Source of the DNA: Mycobacterium sp. 852002-51971_SCH5477799-a
Lineage (GTDB): Bacteria > Actinomycetota > Actinomycetes > Mycobacteriales > Mycobacteriaceae
Direction of reading: 5' to 3'
Length of the DNA: 64,000 nucleotides
Assembly (NCBI RefSeq): GCF_001667145.1
Contig: NZ_LZIF01000063.1
Span: 1 to 64,000, forward strand
Shown one piece after another: positions 51,954 through 61,209 of the stretch. The position numbers and the translations under genes are program-made. The notes under the pieces were generated by a model that was not told the origin of the DNA, did no database searches, and saw only the letters and a program-made list of their open reading frames with translations. The first letter of the stretch is position 1; the number at the start of each line of letters is the position of its first letter.

Positions 51954-54581
51954 GTGAGTTTCTACATCCGGAAAAGCATCAAAGCCGGGCCATTTAGATT
52001 CAATCTGAGCAAGTCGGGAATGGGCGTTAGCGCTGGCGTGCCTGGCTTTCGAATCGGCACAGGGCCGCGCGGCAACTATATCCACATGGGCCGCAACGGA
52101 ATATATTACCGGGCCTCGCTGAATGGACATCACGCGTCGTCATCGTCGGCACACCAACAGCTTCGGGCCCCACTACCTGCTTTCCGCCCTAGCGACGTCG
52201 TCATGCAAGACGTCACCGGTGCAACCGCCACGAGTTTGGAGCCTACCGGTCGAGATGATTTGGTTGATCAGCTAAACGCGGCGGCCACGCGTTTCGTGTG
52301 GTGGTGGCCGACGGCAATTGCGCTTCTGCTGCTCGGCCTCCTGACGATGCCATTCGGCTTGCTCGTCTGGGTTCTCGGCGGCGTGGGCTGCATCTGGCTC
52401 TACCTCAACGACCAGGCAAGACGCACGGTGGTTCTCTTCTACGACGTGCACGACGATGCGCACTCGTGGTTTGACTCCGTGACAACTCAGTGGCGCTGGC
52501 TAATCGAATCACAGCAAGTCCGGCGAATCGTTCAGTCGGGTGACGTGGTAGGAACCTCCGCATTCAAGGTGAACTCCGGGGCCAGCGCGCTCGTCAACAC
52601 CATCGCCGCGACAGCAAGCACATCGGTCAAGAACAAGCATCTGGCGACGAATATCGCTGTGCCCTCGATCACCGCCGGTAACTCAGCGCTCTACCTGCTG
52701 CCTGACCGGCTCTTGATTCGAGAGGGCAAACGCTACAGCGACATCGATTACCAAGCATTGCGCACCTTTCAAAAAAAGCAACGTTTTATCGAGAGTTCGT
52801 CCCCACCCCGAGACGCCCTTCAAGTCGACCGCACGTGGCAGATCGTCAACGTTAAGGGCGGCCCTGACCGCCGTTATAAAAATAACCGAATGCTTCCGAT
52901 CATGCTGTACGGACGACTTCTCATTACTTCCGCAAGCGGTCTCTTTTGGATGATCCAGATATCGCGCGCCGACGCCGCGGAACCGCTCGCGCAGATAATC
53001 TCGGCCGCACCGGCGCAATTAGATGGCGGCACGCACCGTGTGGTGGCGCCGGCGCAAGGTCAGCCGCCGACGCAGGCCGCACCCGGTGCGGAAAAACCGC
53101 CAGCGGTCGCATCGCCAGTTTGGCCCGTTACACAGCACCCTGCTCCGGAGCGTCCGGCCGCAACGCCTAGCTTCATCCAGCGCTCGCTGTTGACCCGTGC
53201 TATCAGCGACCACCTCGCCGCGGGCCAGGTGTTCACCGCGGTCGATCTGGAAACGACTGGTTTGTATCCATTGGCGGACCGCATCGTGGAGATCGGACTA
53301 GTGAAGTTTCGCGGTGACGGACAGATTCTCGACGAATTCGCCACTCTGGTAAATAATCCCGGATCCTCGCCGGATGCGATGATGCTTCACCAGATCGATG
53401 ACACTGATCTTGTCGGTGCTCCGATGATCGATCATGTCCTTCCCGAGGCATTCGCATTCATGACCGGCACGGTGGTGGTCGCACATAATCTCGACTTTGA
53501 AGCGGGGTTCCTTGCATCGTCCGCGCAACGCAATGGCCTCAAGCTGCCCCGGTTAACCGGTGTTTGCATGCTTCAGGCCGCGCGACGTCAACTCGATAGT
53601 CGCGCTTACAGCCTGATGTCGCTGTACAAGAGCGCCACGGGCGAGTGGCCCGAAGCCAAACACGCGGCGCTGGGTGACGCGCGCGCCGTCCGCAAGGTTC
53701 TGCTCTGGATGCTGCGAACCGCGCCAGAACCACTGCATCTCACTTTGGGGGCCATCCCGGCTCCGACGACGCTCCCAGCGCCGCAGCCGTGCGCGATCAG
53801 CTGCCGACCCCTGCCCCTAACCAGAGCCTCTGTTGCCTCACTCCTGGATTCCTTTCCGCAATCGTCCACCCCGCGTGGCGGCGAGCCAGCCGAAATCGAC
53901 CGCTACCGAACCTTGGTCGACGAGTGCATCGACGACGGACGACTCCTCCTCGAGGAGGACAGCGCGCTGTCGAGCCAAGCCCGGCGCACACGCCTCAACG
54001 GCACCCAACTACGTTCGTTGCACTACGAAGCGTGGCAGTCGCGATTCGGCGAGGATGCCGACAGAGACTGGACCACCCTTACGCCAGGTCGTCGACGCCA
54101 AATGTGGTTCCTCGCCGACGAATTAGGGCTGCCAGACGTCGCTAGCGAGATCGACGCCGCAATCAATCAATGCAGCGAATTGCCACTGCCGCCGCAAGCA
54201 CGCTATCTGCGCGGTATTCGAGTTGGCATTCTCGGTCGTGGACCCGAACTGGACGACCTGCGCGCATGCGCCGAAGACCACGGAGCAAGCATCGCTAGAA
54301 ACATCACCAAGTCGGTCGCCTGGGTAGCGACCGCCACACCGGATGCTAATGACGCACCCCACCGTGCCGCCCGCACTCACCAAGTACCGATGCTGGCTCC
54401 TGGGCTCGCACGGCAACGACTCGACGAAGCTATCCGCGACGCCGAGAAAAAAGCTTTGGAACGACAACACGCCGATGACGAGCGTGCCGCTCAGCGCATG
54501 GCACGTGATGAGTACTGGCGACCGACATGGCGGCCTACTGAACTCGATTACGACCCACCACCTCTGTATAACAACTACTAA
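51954..54581 (+). CDS. DUF4236 - two-TM - DEDDh exonuclease - BRCT fusion protein
   Basis: 875 aa, GTG at 51954 with only a weak ribosome site. Residues 1-50 are DUF4236 (SFYIRKSIKAGPFRFNLSKS, GVPGFRIGTGPRG). Two membrane helices lie at about 113-155, then a folded region (160-355), and a Pro/Ala linker (about 365-400). A DnaQ-type 3'-5' exonuclease spans about 410-585 with the complete active site: D431 and E433 (VDLETTG), D514 (AHNLDF), H570 and D575 (HAALGDA). A BRCT-like domain is seen at about 752-830 (RYLRGIRVGILGRG), then a charged tail. The design suggests a membrane-tethered nuclease acting on DNA near the envelope. GC is atypically low: 28 of 60 bases in 51961-52020. Confidence 0.85.
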   Translation: MSFYIRKSIKAGPFRFNLSKSGMGVSAGVPGFRIGTGPRGNYIHMGRNGIYYRASLNGHHASSSSAHQQLRAPLPAFRPSDVVMQDVTGATATSLEPTGRDDLVDQLNAAATRFVWWWPTAIALLLLGLLTMPFGLLVWVLGGVGCIWLYLNDQARRTVVLFYDVHDDAHSWFDSVTTQWRWLIESQQVRRIVQSGDVVGTSAFKVNSGASALVNTIAATASTSVKNKHLATNIAVPSITAGNSALYLLPDRLLIREGKRYSDIDYQALRTFQKKQRFIESSSPPRDALQVDRTWQIVNVKGGPDRRYKNNRMLPIMLYGRLLITSASGLFWMIQISRADAAEPLAQIISAAPAQLDGGTHRVVAPAQGQPPTQAAPGAEKPPAVASPVWPVTQHPAPERPAATPSFIQRSLLTRAISDHLAAGQVFTAVDLETTGLYPLADRIVEIGLVKFRGDGQILDEFATLVNNPGSSPDAMMLHQIDDTDLVGAPMIDHVLPEAFAFMTGTVVVAHNLDFEAGFLASSAQRNGLKLPRLTGVCMLQAARRQLDSRAYSLMSLYKSATGEWPEAKHAALGDARAVRKVLLWMLRTAPEPLHLTLGAIPAPTTLPAPQPCAISCRPLPLTRASVASLLDSFPQSSTPRGGEPAEIDRYRTLVDECIDDGRLLLEEDSALSSQARRTRLNGTQLRSLHYEAWQSRFGEDADRDWTTLTPGRRRQMWFLADELGLPDVASEIDAAINQCSELPLPPQARYLRGIRVGILGRGPELDDLRACAEDHGASIARNITKSVAWVATATPDANDAPHRAARTHQVPMLAPGLARQRLDEAIRDAEKKALERQHADDERAAQRMARDEYWRPTWRPTELDYDPPPLYNNY

Positions 54582-54689
54582 GCAGGTAACCCGTATACGC
54601 ACGCGGGCGTCGTCATCGCGACGGAATTTGCGTCGGCATAATCCTTGGTGTCCGCGCGGTCCAACCCAATGCGCTCGAAGCGGCAGGGA

Positions 54690-54800
54690 CATCGCCGCCA
54701 TTGCGGCTCATAACGTGGTGCCCGAGTTACAGCCGGCGGAAATTGATGAACTCAGTCGTCAACAGTTCGGCAAACCACTTACCGCATCTCGAGATAGCCT
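54690..54800 (+). pseudogene. Possible gene remnant
   Basis: A short open stretch reads RDIAAIAAHNVVPELQPAEI... in one frame and looks like real protein, but lacks a start and is not continued in either direction. It could be the relic of a gene cut when the atypical segment was inserted. Family not recognised. Confidence 0.25.
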
Positions 54801-54805
54801 TCTGC

Positions 54806-55258
54806 CTACGGTCGTGCCGGCAACGCCGACAACCACCCATCCGAAAGCAACTCCAAAAGCTGCCCATCCGGATCCCGGATCATCGCCATTGCCTCACCCA
54901 CGGTCTCGTCAACCACCGCTCCGCCGAACTCCGCAACCTTCCCCAACACGCCGGGAAGATCCGATACCGAGAACGAGATGTGCGTCAGACCGATCTGATC
55001 CATCACCCGCTCCCCGCCGGCGTGAACCTGACGCTTCGAGTAGTCCATCAGCTCGAGCACCAAGCCGTCCCGCACCAAGTAGGTCGCATGCACACCGAGC
55101 GGCTCGGCCAACCGGACGAGCTGGGAGGTCGGGCCGTCGGGCGGGTCGAGTTCCCACCAGAACTGAAACCCCAGCAGGCCCTCGTAGAAGCGGCGCGACC
55201 GCTCGCGGTCCGTGACGCATAACCCAACGTGATTGAAAACCGTCCGATGGCTCGTCAT
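54806..55258 (-). CDS. VOC-family (glyoxalase/dioxygenase fold) protein
   Basis: 150 aa from ATG 55258 with GGAAAGG upstream; a reading to 55300 lacks such a site. A repeated beta-alpha-beta-beta-beta pattern is visible: VFNHVGLCVTDRERSRRFYEGLLGF at the start and GLTHISFSVSDLPGVL in the second half, with metal-ligand candidates in NHVG, THIS and a C-terminal Glu in QLLELLS. Members are lyases, isomerases or dioxygenases. Divergent from the P450 gene. Confidence 0.84.
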   Translation of the reverse strand: MTSHRTVFNHVGLCVTDRERSRRFYEGLLGFQFWWELDPPDGPTSQLVRLAEPLGVHATYLVRDGLVLELMDYSKRQVHAGGERVMDQIGLTHISFSVSDLPGVLGKVAEFGGAVVDETVGEAMAMIRDPDGQLLELLSDGWLSALPARP

Positions 55259-55405
55259 GACAACCTTTCCGCAGCAAATCGACCCCAAGCGGTCGTTCAA
55301 CCGACCTCAAATCCGCTTCCTCCGCGCAGCCTAAACGGGTAATAATGCAAAGATAATAAGCGCACCGCCGAATGAGCAGATCACCTTCCGTTGGAGGGCT
55401 TTTGG

Positions 55406-56674
55406 ATGGCCACACGTCCGAACGTCAGTGCAGACGCAATCGTTGACTTCGACCACCATTCCGGCGCTTTCAACCTCAACGAGCTGGCCGTCAACGCCGA
55501 CCTGCGGCAGCGATGTCCCGTGGCGTGGAACGAGAACTACGGCGGGTTCTGGTTCCTCAGCAGCTACGACGCCGTAAGCCAAACCGCCCGCAACGGAGAC
55601 ACTTTCGCCCACAAATACGAGCCGAACGCCGACGATGGCGTCGATTATCAAGGCGAGATGGGCGTCCCGCGCCCCGACGGCCAGCCGGCCCTCGGCATCG
55701 GCGAGGTCGACGGCCCCTACCACCAGGCGCTACGCCACGCGCTGGCACCGTTCTTCTCCCCCGGCGCAGTCGAGAAGCTTAAGCCGTTCATGGAGCAATC
55801 CGCCCACTGGTTCCTCGACCAACAGATAACAAAAGGCCACATGGACCTGGTGCTCGACTACGCCAGCCCGGTCCCGGCCATCCTCACCATGAAACTGATG
55901 GGCCTGCCCTACGACAATTGGCACCTATACGCCAACCTCTTCCACTCCGTCATGGCCGTCTCGCAGGACAGCGACGAGTACGCGAACGCGATCGCCAAAG
56001 TGCCCGCCATGATGGAAGAGGTCCTCGAGTTCGCGGCCAACCGACGAGCCGGCGCCCGAGAAGACTTGACCAGTTTCCTGATTCAGTTCGAGTTCGACGG
56101 CCAGCGCCTCACCGACGAGCAACTGCTCAACATTCTGTGGAACCTCATCGGCGGCGGCGTCGACACCACCACCTCGCAAACCGCACTAACCCTGCTGCAC
56201 CTGGGCACCCACCCCGACATCAGGCAGCAACTCATCGAGCACCCCGAGCTCTACCGCACCGCCACCGACGAATTCCTGCGCTACTTCTCGGTCAACCAAA
56301 CCCTCAGCCGCACAGTCACTCACGACGTCGTCCTCGCCGGCCAACGCCTCCGCAAGAACGACAAAGTCGTCATCAGCTGGCTCTCGGCCAACCACGACGA
56401 AAACGAATTCGACCGCCCCGACGAGGTCATCCTCGACCGAGCACCCAACCGCCACGTCGCCTTCGGGCTGGGGCCCCATCGCTGCATCGGATCGCACCTG
56501 GCCCGGCTCATGTCCGCCGTGATGGTCAAGGCCATCCTCGACCGCCTCCCCGATTACCAAGTCGACGTCGAGAACGTCCACCAATACCTGGGCAACCCGA
56601 GCATGACCGGGCTGGGCAAGCTCCCGGTCACCTTCACGCCCGCAACAAGCCACAAAACAGAACGCCCATGGTAA
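55406..56674 (+). CDS. Cytochrome P450
   Basis: 422 aa from ATG 55406 with GGAGGG 8 nt upstream; an earlier TTG is inside that site. I-helix LIGGGVDTTTSQ (about 247-258), K-helix DEFLR, heme loop FGLGPHRCIGSHLAR with thiolate Cys near 360. Class I soluble P450. It is convergent with a TetR gene (4 bp apart) and divergent from the VOC gene. Substrate not evident. Confidence 0.9.
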   Translation: MATRPNVSADAIVDFDHHSGAFNLNELAVNADLRQRCPVAWNENYGGFWFLSSYDAVSQTARNGDTFAHKYEPNADDGVDYQGEMGVPRPDGQPALGIGEVDGPYHQALRHALAPFFSPGAVEKLKPFMEQSAHWFLDQQITKGHMDLVLDYASPVPAILTMKLMGLPYDNWHLYANLFHSVMAVSQDSDEYANAIAKVPAMMEEVLEFAANRRAGAREDLTSFLIQFEFDGQRLTDEQLLNILWNLIGGGVDTTTSQTALTLLHLGTHPDIRQQLIEHPELYRTATDEFLRYFSVNQTLSRTVTHDVVLAGQRLRKNDKVVISWLSANHDENEFDRPDEVILDRAPNRHVAFGLGPHRCIGSHLARLMSAVMVKAILDRLPDYQVDVENVHQYLGNPSMTGLGKLPVTFTPATSHKTERPW

Positions 56675-56678
56675 TCGC

Positions 56679-57287
56679 TCAAAGCACCTGAGCCACAACG
56701 CCCGCGATCAGTTCGTCGGGCGCTTGAACAATCCCGACAGCGGCCAGCTGACCCCCAATGGCAAGCGACGCGATACCGTGCACCAGCGACCAGAGCGGCG
56801 CGGCCACCTCTCGCGGGTTCTGACCCTCGACGATCCCCGCCTCCTGGCACGTGACGATCGCATCGAGCAGGTCGCCGAACGCCTGCTCACCGGCGACCGC
56901 CATGCCCGGCTGCTCGGCCTTCAGCGACTCCGCGCCGAACATCACCTGATAGTGGTCGGGATGTGCAATGGCCCATTGCACATAGGCCCGGCCGAGCTCG
57001 ACGACCCTCTCCCTCGGATCCGACACGCGCTCGGCAGCGGCACCCAAAGCAACGTGCAGTTCCTGGAATCCCTGTTCGGCGACGGCAGCCAGCAGCTCGG
57101 CTTTGTCGGCGAAATGCCGGTACGGAGCCGCGGCGCTGACGCCGGCGCGCCGCGCCGCCTCCGTGAGAGTGAACCCTTTCGGCCCCTTCTCGGCGACCAG
57201 CGCTAGCGCGGCGCTGGTCAGCGCGCGTTTGAGGTCGCCGTGGTGATAGGTCTGACGCCGGCTGGCGGTCGACCGATTGGCTGACAT
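56679..57287 (-). CDS. TetR-family regulator
   Basis: 202 aa from ATG 57287. HTH in YHHGDLKRALTSAALALVAE and FTLTEAARRAGVSAAAPYRHF, followed by a TetR C-terminal WHG-like domain (YVQWAIAHPDHYQVMFG). The clear inverted repeat at 57297-57320 is just upstream, in the space shared with the divergent DUF1707 gene, and probably serves as its operator for both genes. Confidence 0.87.
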   Translation of the reverse strand: MSANRSTASRRQTYHHGDLKRALTSAALALVAEKGPKGFTLTEAARRAGVSAAAPYRHFADKAELLAAVAEQGFQELHVALGAAAERVSDPRERVVELGRAYVQWAIAHPDHYQVMFGAESLKAEQPGMAVAGEQAFGDLLDAIVTCQEAGIVEGQNPREVAAPLWSLVHGIASLAIGGQLAAVGIVQAPDELIAGVVAQVL

Positions 57288-57296
57288 GTTGACGAC

Positions 57297-57320
57297 ATTA
57301 ACATTATGATCTATGTTAAT
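57297..57320. promoter_or_regulatory. Inverted repeat ATTAACAT-N8-ATGTTAAT, TetR operator
   Basis: Perfect 8-bp arms in an A/T-rich gap between the divergent TetR and DUF1707 genes. Typical placement for an autoregulating TetR. Confidence 0.7.
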
Positions 57321-57350
57321 GCTATTCACATCGGCGACCCAGGAGGCAAA

Positions 57351-57830
57351 ATGTCGAATCTGCCTGAAACCACATCCACGCTCGCCGGCACCCGCGACCG
57401 GGAGAAAACCGCCGATCTACTCGGTCAGGCGCTCGCCCAGGGCTACCTGCAGGTGGACGAGTACGACCAACGACTGCAAACGGTGTTCCAGACGCACACG
57501 GCCGAAGAACTAAGCGGGCTCACCGCGGGCCTGCCGGTCGATCGCATCCGGCGTCACGATCCCCGCCGGCGTGCGGCTCGCGTCGCCGCGGCTCGGCGCG
57601 GGGTGCGCGCCCACGTCTACGCGTACCTCGCCATGTGCGTCATCGTGCTCACCATCTGGGCAGCGGTCGCCATGACGACCAACGCGACCTACTTCTGGCC
57701 GATCTGGCCCATCCTCGGCGCGGGAATCGGACTCGTCAGCCACGCTTTATCCATACCGGGCACCAAGCAAAGGCATTGGTTACCAATGCTTCCGGCCATA
57801 AACCGCCGAGACAGCTTGCGCCCGTGGTGA
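57351..57830 (+). CDS. DUF1707 and two-TM (2TM) domain protein
   Basis: 159 aa from ATG 57351 with AGGAGG 4 nt upstream. The DUF1707 helical motif GTRDREKTADLLGQALAQGY and DEYDQRL is at about 16-50. A basic Arg-rich segment follows, then two membrane helices (about 96-115 and 122-143). Such proteins are common in Actinobacteria and are thought to act in the envelope, function unsettled. Its stop directly abuts the stop of the convergent kinase gene. Confidence 0.82.
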   Translation: MSNLPETTSTLAGTRDREKTADLLGQALAQGYLQVDEYDQRLQTVFQTHTAEELSGLTAGLPVDRIRRHDPRRRAARVAAARRGVRAHVYAYLAMCVIVLTIWAAVAMTTNATYFWPIWPILGAGIGLVSHALSIPGTKQRHWLPMLPAINRRDSLRPW

Positions 57831-59306
57831 TTACGTCGCCGTAGCGAATTGCAGCACGGGCTCCGACGAATCCACGTGGCCGTAACTGATGATCCGCAGC
57901 CGGTTCGGGCGAACCTCGTAGACGACGCCGTCGACCGGATTGGTGACATCGAACCCGTCCTCGGCCCGTTCGGCATTGGAGAGCTCGATGTGGGCACCGT
58001 CGCGAATGCGCTCGCCGCGATAGTAGTAAGTGCCGCTGAGGTTTTTACACACCACCGCCAGTGACTTGGCGGTTCGCACCACGGCGGCCGGCGGGTTGCC
58101 CGGATCGCACCGCGCCGTCTCGCCCACGAACCCCAACCCGTCGGCGCCCTTCACCGGGCGCGACAGCGTCGGCGTCAGCGGCGCCGGCGAGGTCGTCGGG
58201 GCCGGAGGTGCCGCCTGTGCAGTCGACAACGGCGGGGAGGCCGGACCGTTGTGATGAGTTGCACCAACAAGATTCACCGACAACACCAGCCCGGCGATCA
58301 GCACGACCGCCGCCACCGCAGCAACCACGACCGGCATGCGACCGATCGCCGGCCAACGCCACGGGGGCCTTGACGCGGCGGGCAGCTGGGGGAGGCTGTC
58401 AGCGGGCTCGTCGAGTTCTGCGAACGAGACGGTGGGTAACGGGCGCGTCTTCAAGGGTCCGCTCGCCGCGGCACCCACCGGTTCGTACGCCGCGAACACC
58501 GCCTCGCTGGCGGCCCGGGCAAGCTCCCCCGCCGACGCGAATCGCGCCGCGCCCTGTTTGGCCATGCCTTGGGTGATGATGTCGTCGTACTCCCGGCCGA
58601 CGCCGCGGCGCATGATGCTGGGCCGGGGCGCCGGCGCCAAGATGTGCGCGCGTTTCAGCTCCCCCGCGTCCTCGCTCTCGAACGGCGGTTGGCCGGTGAG
58701 GCATTCGTAGAGCACGCACGCCAACGAGTAGACGTCGGTCTGCGGTCCAACGCGTCCGGTGGTGAATCGCTCGGGCGCCATGTAGGTCCGCGAGATGTTT
58801 TCGTCGCCCGCGGCCTGGGCGATGCCGAAGTCGGCAAGGTAGGTGAAGTGGTCGTGGGTGAGCAGGATGTTCTCGGGCTTGACGTCGAGGTGCACCAGCC
58901 CACCGGCATGCGCGGCGTCCAGCGCGCGCGCCACCTGCGCGGTGATTGATGCCGCGCGCGACGGTTCCAGCCCACCCTGTTCGCGCAGCAAATCCTTGAG
59001 GCTGCCGCCGTCGTCGATCAGCTGCATGTCGATGAAGGGCACGCCGTCGATCTCGCCGAAGTCATGCAGCGGCAGGACATGCGGCTCCTGCAGTCGCGTC
59101 ACCTTCCGGCACTCGCGCCAAAGCCGTTGCTGGAAGCCAGGGTCCGCCGCCGTCTCGCCACGTAATAGCTTGAGCGCGACCATCCGATCCTTAACCGTGT
59201 CGTACGCGCGGTAGACCTCGCCCGTTGCCCCGGCACCGATCAGTGAGCGCAGCTCGTACGGCCCGAACCGGGTACCGAGCCGCGAACCGCGGGACGAGGA
59301 GGTCAC
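57831..59306 (-). CDS. Membrane Ser/Thr protein kinase with atypical catalytic and activation loops
   Basis: 491 aa from GTG 59306 with GAAAGGA 8 nt upstream; a reading to 59459 lacks a good site. Kinase domain about 15-285: GAGATGEVY, Lys46 in VALK, catalytic loop HLDVKPEN (139-146) with Leu where the conserved Arg normally is, DFG 159-161. The activation segment is about 9 residues shorter than in the kinase at 49777 and lacks the usual TVGT. Membrane helix about 325-346, then a Pro/Thr-rich stalk and a Cys-containing ectodomain (about 385-491). Likely active, but not controlled by standard loop phosphorylation. Confidence 0.88.
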   Translation of the reverse strand: MTSSSRGSRLGTRFGPYELRSLIGAGATGEVYRAYDTVKDRMVALKLLRGETAADPGFQQRLWRECRKVTRLQEPHVLPLHDFGEIDGVPFIDMQLIDDGGSLKDLLREQGGLEPSRAASITAQVARALDAAHAGGLVHLDVKPENILLTHDHFTYLADFGIAQAAGDENISRTYMAPERFTTGRVGPQTDVYSLACVLYECLTGQPPFESEDAGELKRAHILAPAPRPSIMRRGVGREYDDIITQGMAKQGAARFASAGELARAASEAVFAAYEPVGAAASGPLKTRPLPTVSFAELDEPADSLPQLPAASRPPWRWPAIGRMPVVVAAVAAVVLIAGLVLSVNLVGATHHNGPASPPLSTAQAAPPAPTTSPAPLTPTLSRPVKGADGLGFVGETARCDPGNPPAAVVRTAKSLAVVCKNLSGTYYYRGERIRDGAHIELSNAERAEDGFDVTNPVDGVVYEVRPNRLRIISYGHVDSSEPVLQFATAT

Positions 59307-59574
59307 TGCGCAATCCTTTCTCAAGACAGTCCAGCCCGCGAGTTCCCGAATTGGGCTTTGACCTAACGTGCGCAGCCTCACGCGTGTCGCTACACCGAGA
59401 CACCGCTGCTGGCAGCTATCGTTCGCCGGCCAACTGGCCAGCAGGACCAGCCTGCACAAAACCGCGCCAGCCCCCCACCCTAGCCGCGTCGGCGCTCGCA
59501 GTCAGACCGCGATCGCGAGCCACGCCGCCGATACAGTGAGTAACTGTCCGGCACGTAAGAAGGTGAGGCCTTCG

Positions 59575-60960
59575 ATGACCGACATGACGGCGCAGTTCGC
59601 GGAGATCGTCGGCGAGCACAACTTGCTTACGGGTGAGGCAATTTCCGAGGACTATTCGCACGACGAGGTGCTCACCAAACCGCCGCAAAGACCGGCATAC
59701 CTGGCCAAACCCGCGACCGCCGACGAAGTCGCTCAGCTACTTAAAGTAGCGACGGAAACCCACGTGCCGGTGACGGCCCGCGGCTCGGGCACCGGCTTGT
59801 CGGGCGCCGCGATCCCCCGCGCGGACGGGCTGCTGATCTCCTTCGAGCGCATGAACGCCGTGCTTGAGGTCGACGTCACCAACCAGGTCGCTGTCGTCGA
59901 ACCCGGGGTGACGCTCACCGAACTCGACGACGCAACCGCCGGCTCCGGACTGCGGTACATGGTGCATCCGGGCGAGCTGTCCTCCAGCGTCGGCGGCAAC
60001 GTCGGCACCAACGCCGGCGGCATGCGCGCGGTCAAATACGGCATCGCCCGCCACAACGTGCTCGGGCTGCAGGCGGCGCTGCCCACCGGCGAGCTGATCC
60101 GCACCGGCGGCAAGATCGCGAAGGTCTCCACCGGTTACGACCTGACCCAGCTCATCGTCGGCTCGGAAGGCACCTTGGCCCTGGCCACCGAGGTAATTGT
60201 CAAGCTGCATCCGCGGCTCGACCACAGCGCCACCGTGCTCGCCCCGTTCTCCGACTTCGACCAGGTCATGCAGGCGGTGCCCAACATCCTCGCCAGCGGC
60301 CTGGCGCCCTACATTCTGGAGTACGTCGACAATGTGACGATGGCCGCGCTGGTCCATACCCAGAATCTCGAGCTGGGCGTACCCGATAACATCCGCGACA
60401 CTTGTCAGGCCTATCTGGTTGTGGCGCTTGAGAATCGGACCCCTGACCGGCTGGACGAGGACGTCGAGAAGACCGGCGAACTGCTCGCCGAGCTGGGTGC
60501 CGTGGACGCCTACGTGCTCGAGGGCGGCTCGGCGCGCAAGCTCATCGAGGCACGCGAGAAGGCATTCTGGACGCTCAAGGCGCTCAACGCCGACGACCTC
60601 ATCGACGCCGTCGTGCCGCGCGGCGCAATGCCCAAGTTCCTCTCCGGCGCGCGCGGTCTGGCGGCCGCGGCCGGAGGTGCGGCGGCGGGCTGCGGACACG
60701 CCGGTGACGGCAACGTGCACCTGGCCATCTTCTGCCCGGACCCTGCCATCCGAAAGAAGCTGCTGACCGACATCTTCGCGTTGGCAATGGAATTGGGCGG
60801 CGCGATCTCCGGCGAGCACGGCCTGGGCCGCGCCAAGGCCGCGTACTTTGTGGAGCTCGAGGACCCGGTCAAAGTCGACCTGATGCGCCGCATCAAGGCG
60901 AGCTTCGACCCGGCGGGCATTCTCAATCCCGACGTCGCGTTCGCTTCGGGCGACACGTAA
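59575..60960 (+). CDS. GlcD-type FAD-linked oxidase (2-hydroxyacid dehydrogenase family)
   Basis: 461 aa from ATG 59575 with AAGGTGAGG upstream; a reading from 59368 is non-coding. FAD-binding PCMH domain with ARGSGTGLSGAAIP and HPGELSSSVGGNVGTNAGG. C-terminal cap with CGHAGDGNVH and GEHGLGRAK. Related enzymes oxidise D-lactate, glycolate or other 2-hydroxyacids and pass electrons to quinone or cytochrome. No membrane helix. Substrate undetermined. Divergent from the kinase. Confidence 0.86.
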   Translation: MTDMTAQFAEIVGEHNLLTGEAISEDYSHDEVLTKPPQRPAYLAKPATADEVAQLLKVATETHVPVTARGSGTGLSGAAIPRADGLLISFERMNAVLEVDVTNQVAVVEPGVTLTELDDATAGSGLRYMVHPGELSSSVGGNVGTNAGGMRAVKYGIARHNVLGLQAALPTGELIRTGGKIAKVSTGYDLTQLIVGSEGTLALATEVIVKLHPRLDHSATVLAPFSDFDQVMQAVPNILASGLAPYILEYVDNVTMAALVHTQNLELGVPDNIRDTCQAYLVVALENRTPDRLDEDVEKTGELLAELGAVDAYVLEGGSARKLIEAREKAFWTLKALNADDLIDAVVPRGAMPKFLSGARGLAAAAGGAAAGCGHAGDGNVHLAIFCPDPAIRKKLLTDIFALAMELGGAISGEHGLGRAKAAYFVELEDPVKVDLMRRIKASFDPAGILNPDVAFASGDT

Positions 60961-61015
60961 TTCCACTGGACTCCAGGGTGATCGCGGTCACGGTAAGTGA
61001 AGCAGCGCACACAAC

Positions 61016-61027
61016 GCACAGTTGTGC
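61016..61027. promoter_or_regulatory. Short inverted repeat GCACA-GT-TGTGC upstream of nirA
   Basis: Five-base arms around GT, in the 249-bp gap before nirA. Possible regulator site for sulfur assimilation. Weak on its own. Confidence 0.25.
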
Positions 61028-61209
61028 CTTCACAACATATGACCTCTACTGGCGCCGTTGTAAGTAGTGCACCATGGAAATCGCGACCCGTGGGTCCAAC
61101 GACGAACTTGCGGGTGCCTACAGACCCCACATCATCGCGGCGCCGCGGCCCGAGGGCCGCAGATCGGCCCCATCTGAGGCCAAATCCGCCAAAGGAACGA
61201 GAACGCCAC

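Noticed and set aside
60961..61209. Cysteine-responsive polycysteine leader peptide before nirA
   Set aside because: Such leaders are known in mycobacteria, but no run of cysteine codons was found on the plus strand of this gap.
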